Source: Natronohydrobacter thiooxidans (GTDB lineage: Bacteria > Pseudomonadota > Alphaproteobacteria > Rhodobacterales > Rhodobacteraceae). From it: a DNA stretch of 64,000 nucleotides. The translations under genes were made by a program, and so were the position numbers. Under the pieces are notes generated by a model. That model was not told where the DNA came from, did no database searches, and saw nothing but the letters and a program-made list of their open reading frames with translations. Of this stretch, positions 36,366 through 45,783 are shown in pieces; the stretch's first letter is position 1; each line of letters opens with the position of its first letter. The DNA lies in NCBI RefSeq assembly GCF_001884735.1, contig NZ_MJAP01000003.1, positions 310,001 to 374,000 of the forward strand, read 5' to 3'.

Positions 36366-36395
36366 GAAAAAGCGCCCGGCTTGGGAACCGGGCGC
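36366..36395 (-). terminator. Rho-independent terminator of uvrB
   Basis: On the minus strand an 8-pair stem GCGCCCGG/CCGGGCGC (36372-36379 with 36388-36395) is followed by a run of five T. It lies about 120 bases past the uvrB stop and reads in the uvrB direction. Confidence 0.8.
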
Positions 36396-36512
36396 AGGTG
36401 CGGAACGAGGGACAGTAACAAAAGAGACGCGGAGTTCCGGTCCTGCGTCATGTGTCTGATGTGGGTTCCTGAATCGGGTTTTCCAGAGGCAATCGCGCAA
36501 CTGTGAGGGTGT

Positions 36513-38687
36513 TCAGCGTTTACGCCGTTTCACCCCACCCCGCTGCCCCGGTCTGCCCGCTGTCGAGCGCGGTTTCACCGCCTGATCCACGGCTTCCTCG
36601 ACCGCGGATTGGCGCGCGAGCGGGTCATCGGCGATGGCGAGTTCCACCGCTTCCAGCCGCTTGATTTCGTCGCGCAGCCGGGCGGCTTCCTCAAATTCCA
36701 GATTCTCGGCGGCCTTGCGCATATCGGTGCGCAGGGCTTCGAGATGGGCTTGCAGATTGGCACCGGGTTTCACTTTTTCGATCTGCGCGGTCACGCGGGC
36801 CATATCAGTATCGCCCTGCCAGAGGCCGGAGAGCACATCTTCGACATTTTTACGAACTGTTGTCGGTGTGATGCCATGTTCCAGATTATAGGCCATCTGC
36901 TTTTCGCGGCGGCGGTTGGTCTCGGCCAATGCGCGCTCCATCGAGCCGGTGATGCGGTCGGCATACATGATCACGCGGCCATCGGCATTGCGCGCGGCAC
37001 GTCCGATGGTCTGCACGAGCGAGGTTTCCGAGCGCAGGAAGCCCTCTTTATCCGCGTCGAGAATCGCCACCAGCCCGCATTCGGGGATATCGAGCCCCTC
37101 GCGCAATAGGTTGATGCCGATGAGCACGTCGAAGGCGCCCAGCCGCAGGTCGCGCAGGATCTCGATGCGTTCGATCGTGTCGATATCGGAATGCATGTAG
37201 CGCACGCGGATGCCCTGTTCATGCAGATATTCGGTCAGATCCTCTGCCATGCGCTTGGTCAGGACCGTGACCAGCACGCGCAGGTCGCGCGCCGCGACCT
37301 TGCGGATCTCATCAAGCAGGTCATCGACCTGCATATGGACGGGGCGGATTTCCACTTCGGGGTCGATCAGGCCGGTGGGGCGGATCACCTGTTCGGTGAA
37401 CACACCACCTGTCTGTTCCAATTCCCAGCCGGCGGGGGTGGCGGAGACGAAGACCGATTGCGGGCGCATGGCGTCCCATTCCTCGAATTTCAGGGGTCGG
37501 TTATCCATGCAGGAGGGCAGCCGGAAGCCGTGCTCGGCCAGCGTGAATTTGCGCCGGTAGTCGCCGCGATACATGCCGCCGATCTGGGGGACGGAGACAT
37601 GGGATTCATCGGCGAACACAATGGCATTGTCGGGGATGAATTCGAACAATGTGGGGGGCGGCTCGCCCGGTGCGCGGCCCGTCAGGTAGCGGGAGTAATT
37701 CTCGATACCGTTGCAGACGCCGGTGGCTTCCAGCATTTCCAGATCAAATTTGGTGCGCTGTTCCAGCCGCTGCGCTTCCAGCAGCTTGCCCTCTCTGGTC
37801 AGTTGCTCCAGCCGCTGTTCCAGCTCCCATTTGATGCCCTTCACGGCCTGCTGCATGGTGGGCCGGGGTGTCACATAATGGCTGTTGGCATAGACACGGA
37901 TTTGCTGGAACGTGTCGGTTTTGGCGCCGGTCAGGGGGTCGAATTCGGTGATCCCTTCCAACTCATTGCCGAAGAAAGAGAGTTTCCAGGCGCGATCTTC
38001 AAGGTGGGCGGGCCATAGCTCGACCACATCGCCGCGCACGCGGAAGCTGCCGCGCTGGAAGGCCGCGTCATTGCGGCGGTATTGCTGGGCCACCAGATCG
38101 GCCAGAACCTGCCGCTGGTCGTAGCTTTCGCCGGTGATGAAATCCTGCGTCATGGCCGAATAGGTCTCGACCGAGCCGATACCGTAGATGCAGGAAACCG
38201 AGGCCACGATGATCACATCATCGCGTTCCAGCAGCGCGCGGGTGGCCGAATGGCGCATCCGGTCGATCTGTTCGTTGATCTGGGATTCCTTCTCGATATA
38301 GGTATCCGAGCGCGGTACATAGGCTTCGGGCTGGTAATAGTCGTAGTAACTCACGAAATACTCGACCGCATTATCGGGAAAGAAGCCCTTGAATTCGCCG
38401 TAAAGCTGGGCGGCCAGCGTCTTGTTGGGCGCCAGGATGATCGCGGGGCGCTGGGTTTCCTCGATCACCTTGGCCATGGTGTAGGTCTTGCCGGTGCCGG
38501 TCGCACCCAGAAGCACCTGATTCTGCTCGCCCGAGCGCACGCCCTCGACCAGTTCGGCGATTGCGGTGGGCTGGTCGCCTGCGGGCAGGAAGGGGCTGGC
38601 CATGCGAAAGCGCTTGCCGCCTTCGAGCTTGGGGCGGGTCAGCACATCAGGGCGCGTGGTGGGCAGGTTCATGTTGTTATGCGGCAT
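36513..38687 (-). CDS. uvrB: Excinuclease ABC subunit B
   Basis: A 724-residue DNA-repair helicase-like protein that verifies damage with UvrA and loads UvrC. Walker A GATGTGKT, the beta-hairpin [15 protein letters not shown], helicase motifs ([27 protein letters not shown]) and the C-terminal UVR motif ([17 protein letters not shown]) are all present. The start is taken at 38687 (MPHNNMNLP); 38672 is an alternative. The open frame continues far upstream, but only as the shadow of the divergent transporter gene. No SOS box was seen in the 120 bases between the two genes. Confidence 0.96.
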   Translation of the reverse strand: MPHNNMNLPTTRPDVLTRPKLEGGKRFRMASPFLPAGDQPTAIAELVEGVRSGEQNQVLLGATGTGKTYTMAKVIEETQRPAIILAPNKTLAAQLYGEFKGFFPDNAVEYFVSYYDYYQPEAYVPRSDTYIEKESQINEQIDRMRHSATRALLERDDVIIVASVSCIYGIGSVETYSAMTQDFITGESYDQRQVLADLVAQQYRRNDAAFQRGSFRVRGDVVELWPAHLEDRAWKLSFFGNELEGITEFDPLTGAKTDTFQQIRVYANSHYVTPRPTMQQAVKGIKWELEQRLEQLTREGKLLEAQRLEQRTKFDLEMLEATGVCNGIENYSRYLTGRAPGEPPPTLFEFIPDNAIVFADESHVSVPQIGGMYRGDYRRKFTLAEHGFRLPSCMDNRPLKFEEWDAMRPQSVFVSATPAGWELEQTGGVFTEQVIRPTGLIDPEVEIRPVHMQVDDLLDEIRKVAARDLRVLVTVLTKRMAEDLTEYLHEQGIRVRYMHSDIDTIERIEILRDLRLGAFDVLIGINLLREGLDIPECGLVAILDADKEGFLRSETSLVQTIGRAARNADGRVIMYADRITGSMERALAETNRRREKQMAYNLEHGITPTTVRKNVEDVLSGLWQGDTDMARVTAQIEKVKPGANLQAHLEALRTDMRKAAENLEFEEAARLRDEIKRLEAVELAIADDPLARQSAVEEAVDQAVKPRSTAGRPGQRGGVKRRKR

Positions 38688-38807
38688 GGCAGGCGGCCTT
38701 TCGGATGACAGGGCATAGTTGGCCTTTCTGCGCTGTGGTTCAAGCGCCAATCGGGCATGGACGCCGACGAAGGCGCTGATATTCTGCGGACAGGAACGAG
38801 ACCGGCG

Positions 38808-40625
38808 ATGAAACCCCGTATCCCCCATTTGCAGCTTGGCCTGACCCTTGGCCTGCTCGTGCTGGCCATGGCGCTGAGCACGGATTTCCAGCGGCTGGCC
38901 GCGGGGGTTGCGCTGTTCCTCTTGGGCATGCTGATGCTGGAGGACGGGTTCAAGGCGCTGAGCGGGGGCGTGCTGGAACGGCTGCTGGCGCGGATGACCG
39001 GCAGTTTCGGCAGGGCCATCGGCTTCGGGGCGGTGGCGACATCGGTGACGCAATCGAGTTCGCTGGTGAGTGTGATCTCGATCTCGTTTCTCAGTGCCGG
39101 GCTGATCAGTCTGCAGGCGGGGCTGGGGATCATCTTCGGCGCCAATCTGGGCACGACGACCGGGGCCTGGCTGATCGCGGGTGTGGGGCTGAAGGTCGAT
39201 ATCGCCGCCTATGCGCTGCCCTTGCTGGCGCTGGGAGTGCTGTTGATGTTCCAGCATGCGGATGCGGCCAAGGGCGCGGGGCGGGTGCTGGTCGGCGTCG
39301 GGCTGATCTTTCTGGGGATCGCCATTATCAAGGAGGGGTTTGACGCTTTCAGCGCAGAGTTCGATCTGACGCTGCTGGCGCTTGGCGGGATTGCGGGGCT
39401 GCTGGTCTATACGGCTGCGGGCGCGCTTGCGACAGTGGTGATGCAATCGAGCCATGCGACGATGCTTCTGGTGATCGCGGCGCTTGGTGCGGGGCAGATC
39501 AGCTATGACAATGCGCTGGCCGTGGCCATCGGGGCGAATGTCGGCACCACGGTCACGGCGCTGATCGGGGCGGCGAGCGCGAATTTTCAGGGCAAGCGGC
39601 TGGCGCTGGGGCATCTGGTGTTCAATCTGGTGACCGGGGCCACGGCGCTGGCGCTGATCGTGCCCTTGCGGGGGCTGGTCGAGTGGCTGGCTGTGGGGCT
39701 GGGCTTTGCGCCGGATGATGCGATGCTGCGGCTGGCGCTGTTTCATACGCTGTTCAACCTGCTGGGGCTGGGGCTGATGGTGCCGCTGCGGGGGCGGTTG
39801 CTGGTGTGGCTGGAGCGGCGCATCCCCGCCCCTGCCCCTTCGGCCAGCCAGCCGCGCTATATTGTGGGCGATCTGGGCGCAATTCCTGTCGCGATACTGA
39901 CGGCCCTGCAGCAAGAGGTCGCGCGGTTGCAGCGCCATGTGCTGGCGCTGATCGCCACCGGGCTCAACCTGCGGATGGAGGATCTGGCGGCCTCGCGCGA
40001 TCTGGCGCTGACGGTTGCGCGGGCGCGCGATCTGATCGGGCTGGATTATGAGCGTGCCTATGAGGATCGGGTGAAAAGTCTGCATGCGGCGATTGTGGCG
40101 TTTTGTGCCGATCAGGCGGCGCTGTCGCTGCCCGCGCAGGACCGCATGCGGCTGGGCGAATTGCGCGAGGCCTCGGGCGCATTGGTGCGCGCGGTCAAGG
40201 CGGTCAAGCATATGCGCGAGAATGTCACGCGCTTCACCCGCGCGCCGCAAGGACCGGTGACAGAGCTATATGACCAGTTGCGGCTGGGGATCGCGCAGAT
40301 CCTCGTCGAGATCGCGCGGCTGGATGATGTGCCTGCCGGGGCGCGCTCGTCATTGGGGTTTGAGGAAGAGCGGCGCGCGCTGGAGGCCGGGCATCAGAAA
40401 CTGTCGGCGCGGCTGGAGGGGTTGTTGCAGACACGGCGGATCACGGCCGCGCACGCGACTTCTTTTCTGAATGATTCGGGCTATGCGCTGGATGCGGGGC
40501 ATCAGTTGGTGCGGGCGGCGCAGTTGATTTTCCGCGCCGATGACCGCGCCGAGGCCGAAGTCGAGCGGTTGTTGCAGATGGAAGAGGAAGACAGCGTGTC
40601 GGGGACACGCGGCGGGCCGTCATGA
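38808..40625 (+). CDS. Na/Pi cotransporter family protein (NptA/YjbB type) with PhoU-like tail
   Basis: A 605-residue protein. The N-terminal two thirds has about eight to nine membrane segments with the paired QSSS / QSSHA motifs of the Na/Pi family ([19 protein letters not shown] and [16 protein letters not shown]), plus GANLGTT and GANVGTT. The C-terminal 200 residues are helical and charged, PhoU-like. It probably moves phosphate with sodium. The start at 38808 is chosen because upstream residues are not family-like. Divergent from uvrB. Confidence 0.9.
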   Translation: MKPRIPHLQLGLTLGLLVLAMALSTDFQRLAAGVALFLLGMLMLEDGFKALSGGVLERLLARMTGSFGRAIGFGAVATSVTQSSSLVSVISISFLSAGLISLQAGLGIIFGANLGTTTGAWLIAGVGLKVDIAAYALPLLALGVLLMFQHADAAKGAGRVLVGVGLIFLGIAIIKEGFDAFSAEFDLTLLALGGIAGLLVYTAAGALATVVMQSSHATMLLVIAALGAGQISYDNALAVAIGANVGTTVTALIGAASANFQGKRLALGHLVFNLVTGATALALIVPLRGLVEWLAVGLGFAPDDAMLRLALFHTLFNLLGLGLMVPLRGRLLVWLERRIPAPAPSASQPRYIVGDLGAIPVAILTALQQEVARLQRHVLALIATGLNLRMEDLAASRDLALTVARARDLIGLDYERAYEDRVKSLHAAIVAFCADQAALSLPAQDRMRLGELREASGALVRAVKAVKHMRENVTRFTRAPQGPVTELYDQLRLGIAQILVEIARLDDVPAGARSSLGFEEERRALEAGHQKLSARLEGLLQTRRITAAHATSFLNDSGYALDAGHQLVRAAQLIFRADDRAEAEVERLLQMEEEDSVSGTRGGPS

Positions 40626-40680
40626 AAGCGTCATGATCGGCGCGGTAGGATGTCACTGATACGACATGGGGAAGCGGACG

Positions 40681-40959
40681 ATGGCACATGGAAAGCTGGC
40701 CGACAGGCTGGGAGAATATTTCGCGAGGCTCGGCAAGGGTCAGGCGCATAAGATCAAGCCTGCCGATGTCGAAAAGGTGATTGCGAAATTGCGGGATCGG
40801 CATGGGGCGCTGGTCGCGGAGATGGAAGCAAAGCCCGAAGATGAGGCGCGGATCGCGGCGAAGATCAGCGCTGCGGAAGACCTGCTGGCGCGCGCGGAAT
40901 GGCTGCGGGCGCAGCTGGCACAGGATGCCAGCGCACCGCTGCACCCGCCGCAGGATTGA
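40681..40959 (+). CDS. Small uncharacterised coiled-coil protein
   Basis: A 92-residue, charged, soluble protein predicted to be all helix: LADRLGEYFARLGKGQAHKIKPADVEKVIAKLRDRHGALVAEMEAK. It has no cysteines or membrane segment, and I do not recognise a family. A GGGGAAG ribosome-binding site supports the start at 40681 rather than an in-frame 40666. It lies between the Na/Pi transporter and argE, 55 bases past the former. Confidence 0.7.
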   Translation: MAHGKLADRLGEYFARLGKGQAHKIKPADVEKVIAKLRDRHGALVAEMEAKPEDEARIAAKISAAEDLLARAEWLRAQLAQDASAPLHPPQD

Positions 40960-41016
40960 CGCAGGCGCGCCGGATCATTAGCCCCTGACAGAGGATCGGG
41001 GCAAAGGGGCACGCGG

Positions 41017-42192
41017 ATGACGCAACAGGAGAGACTTGCAGAGGCCATGCGCCTGCTGGGCGATCTTGTGGCCTTTCCCTCGGTCTCGGTCGATGGCAAC
41101 CGGGAGGTGAGCAAATATCTGGAACGCTGCCTGCGCGGTGCCGGGGCGCGGATCTGGACGGAAGCGGACGCCACAGGCACGAAGCTGAACCTCTTTGCCA
41201 CCATCGGCCCGGATGCGCCCGGCGGTGTGATCCTGTCGGGGCACACGGATGTGGTGCCGGTTGCGGATCAGCCCTGGAGCACGGATCCGTTCACCCTGAC
41301 CGAGCGCGCGGGGCGGCTATACGGGCGCGGCACCTGCGACATGAAGGGCTTTGTTGCGGCCTGTGTCGCGATGGCCCCGGAATTTGCCCGCGCCGATCTG
41401 CAGGTGCCGGTGCATTTCGCCTTTACCTATGACGAGGAGATCGGCTGTTTCGGGGCGCAGGCCCTGACCGCCAGTCTGGTTGCGCGGGGCTTGCGTCCGG
41501 CGGCGGCGATCATCGGCGAGCCGACCATGATGCAGCTGGTGGATGGCCATAAGGGCTGTTTTGAATACACGACCTGGATCACCGGGCGCGAGGGGCATGG
41601 ATCGGCGCCGGATCTGGGGGTGAATGCCGTCGAATATGGCGCGCTCTTCATCCTGAAACTGGTCGAGCTGCGCGCGCGGCTGAAGGAAATGGCCCCTGCC
41701 GATTGCCCCTTTGATCCGCCCCATAGCACGATCAACCCCGGCGTGCTGACCGGCGGGCAGGCGCATAATGTGATCCCCGGCAAGGCGCGGATCGACTGGG
41801 AAATGCGCCCGGTGCAGGCCAGTGACGCGGATTTCGTGAAGGCCGAGCTTGCGCAGCTTGTCGAGACGCTGCTGCCCGAGATGCGCGCGGTGGACCCTGC
41901 TGCGGATATCCGCACGGAGATCGTGGCCGAGGTCGCGGGGCTGGAGCGTGTGCACCAGAACCGGGCGCGCGATCTGGTGGTGGAACTGACCGGTGCGAAT
42001 GCGCCGGGCCTCGTGCCCTTCGGCACCGAGGCCGGGCTGTTTCAGGCCATCGGCATTCCCTCGGTCATCTGCGGCCCCGGTTCCATCGCGCAGGCCCATA
42101 AGCCCGATGAATATCTGGAGATCGAGCAGTTGGAGCAGTGCCTTGGCTTTCTGTCGCGGCTGATCGGGCGGCTGGAACGCGGGCCGGTCTGA
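41017..42192 (+). CDS. argE: Acetylornithine deacetylase
   Basis: A 391-residue M20 metallopeptidase-fold enzyme releasing ornithine from N-acetylornithine. Metal ligands are in LSGHTDVVPV (His, Asp), GRGTCDMKGF and the catalytic glutamates in TYDEEIGCFGA; the IIGEPT block is also present. Specificity for acetylornithine rather than succinyl-diaminopimelate is supported by GRGTCDMKGFVA and overall family likeness, not proven. Confidence 0.9.
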   Translation: MTQQERLAEAMRLLGDLVAFPSVSVDGNREVSKYLERCLRGAGARIWTEADATGTKLNLFATIGPDAPGGVILSGHTDVVPVADQPWSTDPFTLTERAGRLYGRGTCDMKGFVAACVAMAPEFARADLQVPVHFAFTYDEEIGCFGAQALTASLVARGLRPAAAIIGEPTMMQLVDGHKGCFEYTTWITGREGHGSAPDLGVNAVEYGALFILKLVELRARLKEMAPADCPFDPPHSTINPGVLTGGQAHNVIPGKARIDWEMRPVQASDADFVKAELAQLVETLLPEMRAVDPAADIRTEIVAEVAGLERVHQNRARDLVVELTGANAPGLVPFGTEAGLFQAIGIPSVICGPGSIAQAHKPDEYLEIEQLEQCLGFLSRLIGRLERGPV

Positions 42193-42198
42193 GCGGGC

Positions 42199-43047
42199 TC
42201 AGAGTTCCTCGACATTCAGCCTGCGCCCCAGCGCGCGGCCGACCTGATAGGAAATTTCGGAAAACACTGTGTCAAAGGCGCGGAACATGGCGCGGTTGAA
42301 TTCCTGCGCGAGGGGCGTGCTGACATAGGCGACGAAATCCTGCATCTCTTCAGCCGAAAGCGGCCGATAGGTCATCAGGAAATAGGATTCGATCCAATCC
42401 TCGATATCGGCGCGAATCTCGGGTTCCTGCGCCCAGACCAGTTGCAGCAGCATGTCGGTGGACATGCCGTTGACAGCATTTTCGGCCAGCATGCCCCGGT
42501 AATAGGCGAATGAAGTATTCAGACCCAGCGAGACATTCAACTCGATCAGATCATTGGCATCAATCCGCGCGCGCACCTGTTGCAGCCGCTGAGCCCCGTC
42601 ATCGCCCCCGGTCCCCGCGCGGGCCTCATCGAGCGCCATGCGCGCCAGCATATCGACATCATCATCGAGAAGCGCCTCGCGCGCGGCGAGTTCCAGCTGC
42701 AGGATCCGGCGGCCCGGATCGCTGGCCGCGAAATCCAGCGCATCGGTGCGCGCCTCGGGAGTATCTGCAAGCTCGGCCTCCAGCACGCGGAGGAATTCGG
42801 CCAGCATGCGCTCGGGCTGGTAGATGTCTTCGACATCGCCCGAAAACTGCTCGAAAGCGCGGCCCTGCAGGGGCACAGCGCCATCGGCCAGCACGGATTT
42901 GCGCCCCTCTTCGGCCATGACCCCGAAGAGTTCCGGCAGCAGGAGCGCGCGCGAGAGCTCATTGGCCTGAGCCGGTCGGCTGAGCATGGCCCCGAGGGCG
43001 AGAAGCACGATCAGCACTGTGACGCCAAGAAACCGTTGTCTCTGCAT
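42199..43047 (-). CDS. Secreted DUF2059-like protein
   Basis: A 282-residue exported protein. The signal peptide (FLGVTVLIVLLALGAMLSRPAQA) is followed by an all-helical region. The C-terminal part (MTYRPLSAEEMQDFVAYVSTPLAQEFNRAMFRAFD) matches the DUF2059 pattern of helices with 'eel..fvaFy.tp.G'. Function unknown. It converges with argE, leaving six bases between stops. Confidence 0.75.
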   Translation of the reverse strand: MQRQRFLGVTVLIVLLALGAMLSRPAQANELSRALLLPELFGVMAEEGRKSVLADGAVPLQGRAFEQFSGDVEDIYQPERMLAEFLRVLEAELADTPEARTDALDFAASDPGRRILQLELAAREALLDDDVDMLARMALDEARAGTGGDDGAQRLQQVRARIDANDLIELNVSLGLNTSFAYYRGMLAENAVNGMSTDMLLQLVWAQEPEIRADIEDWIESYFLMTYRPLSAEEMQDFVAYVSTPLAQEFNRAMFRAFDTVFSEISYQVGRALGRRLNVEEL

Positions 43048-43193
43048 TGATCCGGCCTGTCTTTGGGATACCGGGTGAGTTCTAGCTCAGTCGGGTTCGC
43101 GCTGCCACACACATTCGCGCGGGCCTCATGCCAGGCGAGATGATTTTTCCCCTTGCACCTTTGGCAGTGAGACAGTATCGACCCGTCCAGATC

Positions 43194-43283
43194 GGAGAGG
43201 TGCCGGAGTGGTCGAACGGGGCGGTCTCGAAAACCGTTGTCCCTTCACGGGGACCCAGGGTTCGAATCCCTGTCTCTCCGCCA
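43194..43283 (+). tRNA. tRNA-Ser (anticodon CGA)
   Basis: Acceptor stem GGAGAGG pairs with TCTCTCC (one G-T pair), and CCA is encoded. The anticodon loop CTCGAAA gives CGA, reading UCG. A long variable arm (TGTCCCTTCACGGGGACCC) is present, as in serine tRNAs, and the T-arm is CAGGG-TTCGAAT-CCCTG. Confidence 0.96.
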
Positions 43284-43339
43284 TTTCCCCTTTTAAGTGA
43301 TTGATTTTACTAGATATTTGCGCGCAATCGGTCGGCTTT

Positions 43340-43387
43340 GCATGTCGCATTGCATGTCGGGGAAAGGTCTAGATCGGGCCGACATGC
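43340..43387. repeat. GCATGTCG direct and inverted repeats beside tRNA-Ser
   Basis: GCATGTCG occurs at 43340-43347 and 43352-43359, exactly 12 bases apart, and inverted (CGACATGC) at 43380-43387. Such clusters near a tRNA end can be binding sites left by an integrated element; here that is only a suggestion. Confidence 0.5.
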
Positions 43388-43443
43388 AGCCTTGAAGCAG
43401 GGCCGGACCTCACGCGCATGTGATCGCATGAGGCTGCGCAGCT

Positions 43444-43761
43444 TCATTCGGTTGCGTCCCAATCATCAAAATCAGGAACGACAGTCTTACCGAAGACCGT
43501 CAGCGTCAGCGTTTCGCCGTCCTTTTGGATCAACCCTGCGTCCATAAGTTCGTCAAGGTTCTGACGGGCGCGTTCCGGCGTCATTTCCGGTGAATCCTCA
43601 AGGATCAAAAGCGCGTCATTTTCGGACAATACGCCATTTGTCTCTGCGCTCATGTTGACAAGTTCGAAATGACAACCGGCAAGGTGGTGTCCAACCTTTC
43701 GACTTATTTCAAGTAACTCTTTGGAATTAATCCACAAAATCTGTTCCGGTTCGTCGTTCAT
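43444..43761 (-). CDS. Uncharacterised small protein with a winged-helix-like tail
   Basis: A 105-residue acidic protein. The C-terminal half (ALLILEDSPEMTPERARQNLDELMDAGLIQKDGETLTLTVFG) looks like a winged helix-turn-helix: helix, helix, then a short beta wing. No family is recognised for the N-terminal half. The start at 43761 has a GGGG site upstream; a TTG at 43773 is also possible. It sits between tRNA-Ser and a truncated gene, with AT-richer codons than the housekeeping genes around, which suggests an accessory origin. Confidence 0.65.
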   Translation of the reverse strand: MNDEPEQILWINSKELLEISRKVGHHLAGCHFELVNMSAETNGVLSENDALLILEDSPEMTPERARQNLDELMDAGLIQKDGETLTLTVFGKTVVPDFDDWDATE

Positions 43762-43810
43762 GATGTGCCCCAATCAATCTTCGAAGCAATCATAGGCGAC
43801 AATCACAACG

Positions 43811-43836
43811 AAAAAAGCCCCGACCGAAGCCGGGGC
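43811..43836 (-). terminator. Rho-independent terminator (GCCCCG...CGGGGC + T6)
   Basis: On the minus strand a 6-pair GC stem (43817-43822 with 43831-43836) with an eight-base loop is followed by six T. It lies 30 bases past the stop of the 43866 gene and would end the transcript carrying it and the IMPACT-family gene. Confidence 0.85.
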
Positions 43837-43865
43837 AGGTAGTTTCCACGGCCCTGTGGAACTGG

Positions 43866-44093
43866 TCAGGCGTCGGCAGGCGGCACAAGGGCCGCATGGG
43901 GGTCAACCCGGCTGGCCGTCGCGCGGTCGGCATTGGCGGGGCTATACCAAGCCGCCCCAAGCTGGCGAAGCCCGGCTTCCATGCGGTCGGCCTGCTTGGC
44001 AATGTCGGCGTTGTGCAGGATAGCCGCAGCGTCTTCGGGCGCATGGGCATTGAGGGATTCGAGGCGCAGCGCCATATGCCGTTCATCGGACAA
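43866..44093 (-). CDS. Uncharacterised protein, probably 5'-truncated
   Basis: From a TTG at 44093 the frame encodes 75 residues (SDERHMALRLESLNAHAPEDAAAILHNADIAKQ...), helical and with good codon use. The same frame stays open and protein-like further upstream to about 44300 (EAASILADPNWPSEASRLVATNLDVAAA), yet holds no ATG, GTG or TTG there and runs into the IMPACT-family gene. The simplest reading is a gene that lost its 5' end when it was joined to that neighbour. No family is recognised. A strong terminator follows. Confidence 0.5.
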   Translation of the reverse strand: MSDERHMALRLESLNAHAPEDAAAILHNADIAKQADRMEAGLRQLGAAWYSPANADRATASRVDPHAALVPPADA

Positions 44094-44214
44094 CCCGCTG
44101 TTGAAGCCGGGCGCGGCGTTGATCGCGGCGGCAACGTCAAGGTTCGTTGCGACAAGGCGCGAAGCTTCCGACGGCCAGTTCGGATCAGCGAGAATCGAAG
44201 CCGCCTCAAGCGCC

Positions 44215-44571
44215 TCAACTCTCTTGCAAAGTGTCGAGGTAAATCCGCACCGCGTCTTGTACGTGCCGGAAACGGTCGCCGCCCAGATGCTTGCCGCCGA
44301 ACCATCTCGTCACCACGACAACATGATCGCGCAGCCCTTCGCGCTCCAGCATCCGCAAGATCACCATACCCGCCCCGGCTTCGCCATCGTCGCTCTTTAT
44401 CGGGGCCTCAGCGGTCAACAAAGCCCAGCTGTTATGGGTCGCCTTGGCGAATTTCTTCTTCCGGCAAAGCGCCTTGATGAAGGATTTTGCCTCCTCCTCG
44501 GATCCACAGGGCCCGCCCGAGACCGCATATTTCGACCCACGGTCGCGGATGATGTCATCAAGGATCAGCAT
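44215..44571 (-). CDS. IMPACT/YigZ-family protein (short form)
   Basis: A 118-residue protein with the core of the IMPACT (UPF0029) domain: SKYAVSGGPCGSEEEAKSFIKAL, then DDGEAGAGMVILRMLEREGLRDHVVVVTRWFGGKHLG, the family signature. YigZ of E. coli is about 200 residues with a second domain, which is absent here. Family members bind ribosomes or nucleotides; the role of short forms is unknown. Its end overlaps the open frame of the probably truncated gene downstream. Confidence 0.8.
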   Translation of the reverse strand: MLILDDIIRDRGSKYAVSGGPCGSEEEAKSFIKALCRKKKFAKATHNSWALLTAEAPIKSDDGEAGAGMVILRMLEREGLRDHVVVVTRWFGGKHLGGDRFRHVQDAVRIYLDTLQES

Positions 44572-44691
44572 AGGTCAGGCTTAGCCCCCGCGGCGCGCGG
44601 TGGCAAGGCAGCGGCGTCTTCAGGCGTTTCCTGGCCTTAGCCCCGGTCGACCAACCGGAGCCTGCTGGCAATATCGGGGCAAAGCGGCCGG

Positions 44692-45783
44692 TCAGGCGGA
44701 GATGCGCCGCCGTCGCAGCAGCCAGACGAAGAATACCCCACCGATCAGGCCCGTGACAATCCCGATCGGGATGTCCTCGGGCCGCGTGATCGTGCGCGCG
44801 ACGATATCGGCCCAGACAAGGAAGATCGCGCCCACAAGCATCGCCGCAGGCAGCACGCGCGCATTGTCACCGCCCACGATCATGCGCACAATATGCGGGA
44901 TCATCAGACCGACAAAGCCAATCACGCCGGAAAAGGCCACCATGACACCTGTGACAAGGGCCGCGACCACAAACACGGTCAGCCTGAAGCGTGCGATGGG
45001 GATGCCAAGGGTCGAGGCCGTCTCATCGCCGATGGTCATGGCATTGAGCGAGCCTGCCACCGCTCTGAAATAGAGCGCCGCGCCGGTGAGGATAATCAAA
45101 GGCCAGATGAGATGTGCCCATTGCGCGAGCCCCAGCCCGCCCAGCATCCAGAATACGACTGTGTGAGCCGCGCGCGGATCGCCGAGAAAGATCAGCACAT
45201 TGGCGAGCGCCATGACGATAAAGGACACGGCCACCCCGGTCAGCACCAGCCGGTCTGCACTGGTGGCTTGGGCGAAACTCGCTACGGCCAGCACCAACAG
45301 GGTCGAGCACAGCGCGCCGATGAAGGCCAGCAGCGGAACTGTGGCCAGACCCAGAAACATGCCCGTATGCAACAGTGCAAGGATCGCGCCGAAAGCCGCG
45401 CCTGACGAGATGCCCAGAAGATGCGGATCGGCCAGTGGGTTGCGCGTGATCGCTTGCAGCACGGCGCCAACCAGCGCCAGACCAGCGCCGACGAGGGCCG
45501 CCAGCAGCGCGCGCGGCAAACGAATCTCCCACACGATTGCAGCGCGGCCTGCAGACCAGTCGGGCGTCACCAGACCGGGCGCAACCCGATCCAGGATGAC
45601 GCCCCAGACAGTCCCCAGCGGAATCGGCACAGCGCCGATGCTGACGGCTGCCGAAACCGACAGGATCAGCGCAACGACCCCCAACCCCCAGAGCCCCTGC
45701 CGCACAGGGCGCGCGATGACCGGCACAGGCGCAGCAAGCGCGGGCGCGGCGGTTTCCGGGTTGGGGGTCGTGCGCATGCTCAT
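44692..45783 (-). CDS. btuC: Cobalamin-type ABC importer permease (BtuC/FecCD family)
   Basis: A 363-residue inner-membrane permease with about ten hydrophobic segments. It has the family's WEIRLPRALLAALVGAGLALVGA, ITRNPLADPHLLGISSGAA and the coupling region GVIGFVGLMIPHIVRM. The family imports B12, iron-siderophores or haem; the cobalamin riboswitch heading the operon makes B12 or a corrinoid the likely cargo. The start at 45783 overlaps the binding-protein stop; the ATG at 45777 has better ribosome-binding-site spacing. Confidence 0.88.
   Translation of the reverse strand: MSMRTTPNPETAAPALAAPVPVIARPVRQGLWGLGVVALILSVSAAVSIGAVPIPLGTVWGVILDRVAPGLVTPDWSAGRAAIVWEIRLPRALLAALVGAGLALVGAVLQAITRNPLADPHLLGISSGAAFGAILALLHTGMFLGLATVPLLAFIGALCSTLLVLAVASFAQATSADRLVLTGVAVSFIVMALANVLIFLGDPRAAHTVVFWMLGGLGLAQWAHLIWPLIILTGAALYFRAVAGSLNAMTIGDETASTLGIPIARFRLTVFVVAALVTGVMVAFSGVIGFVGLMIPHIVRMIVGGDNARVLPAAMLVGAIFLVWADIVARTITRPEDIPIGIVTGLIGGVFFVWLLRRRRISA

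Noticed and set aside
38688..40250. Upstream extension of the uvrB frame by about 520 codons
   Set aside because: It is antisense to the Na/Pi transporter gene and compositionally odd; UvrB homology begins only at 38687.
43126..43350. Minus-strand ORF over tRNA-Ser
   Set aside because: It covers the tRNA gene; the encoded GFEPWVP-type string is the well-known false translation of a serine tRNA.
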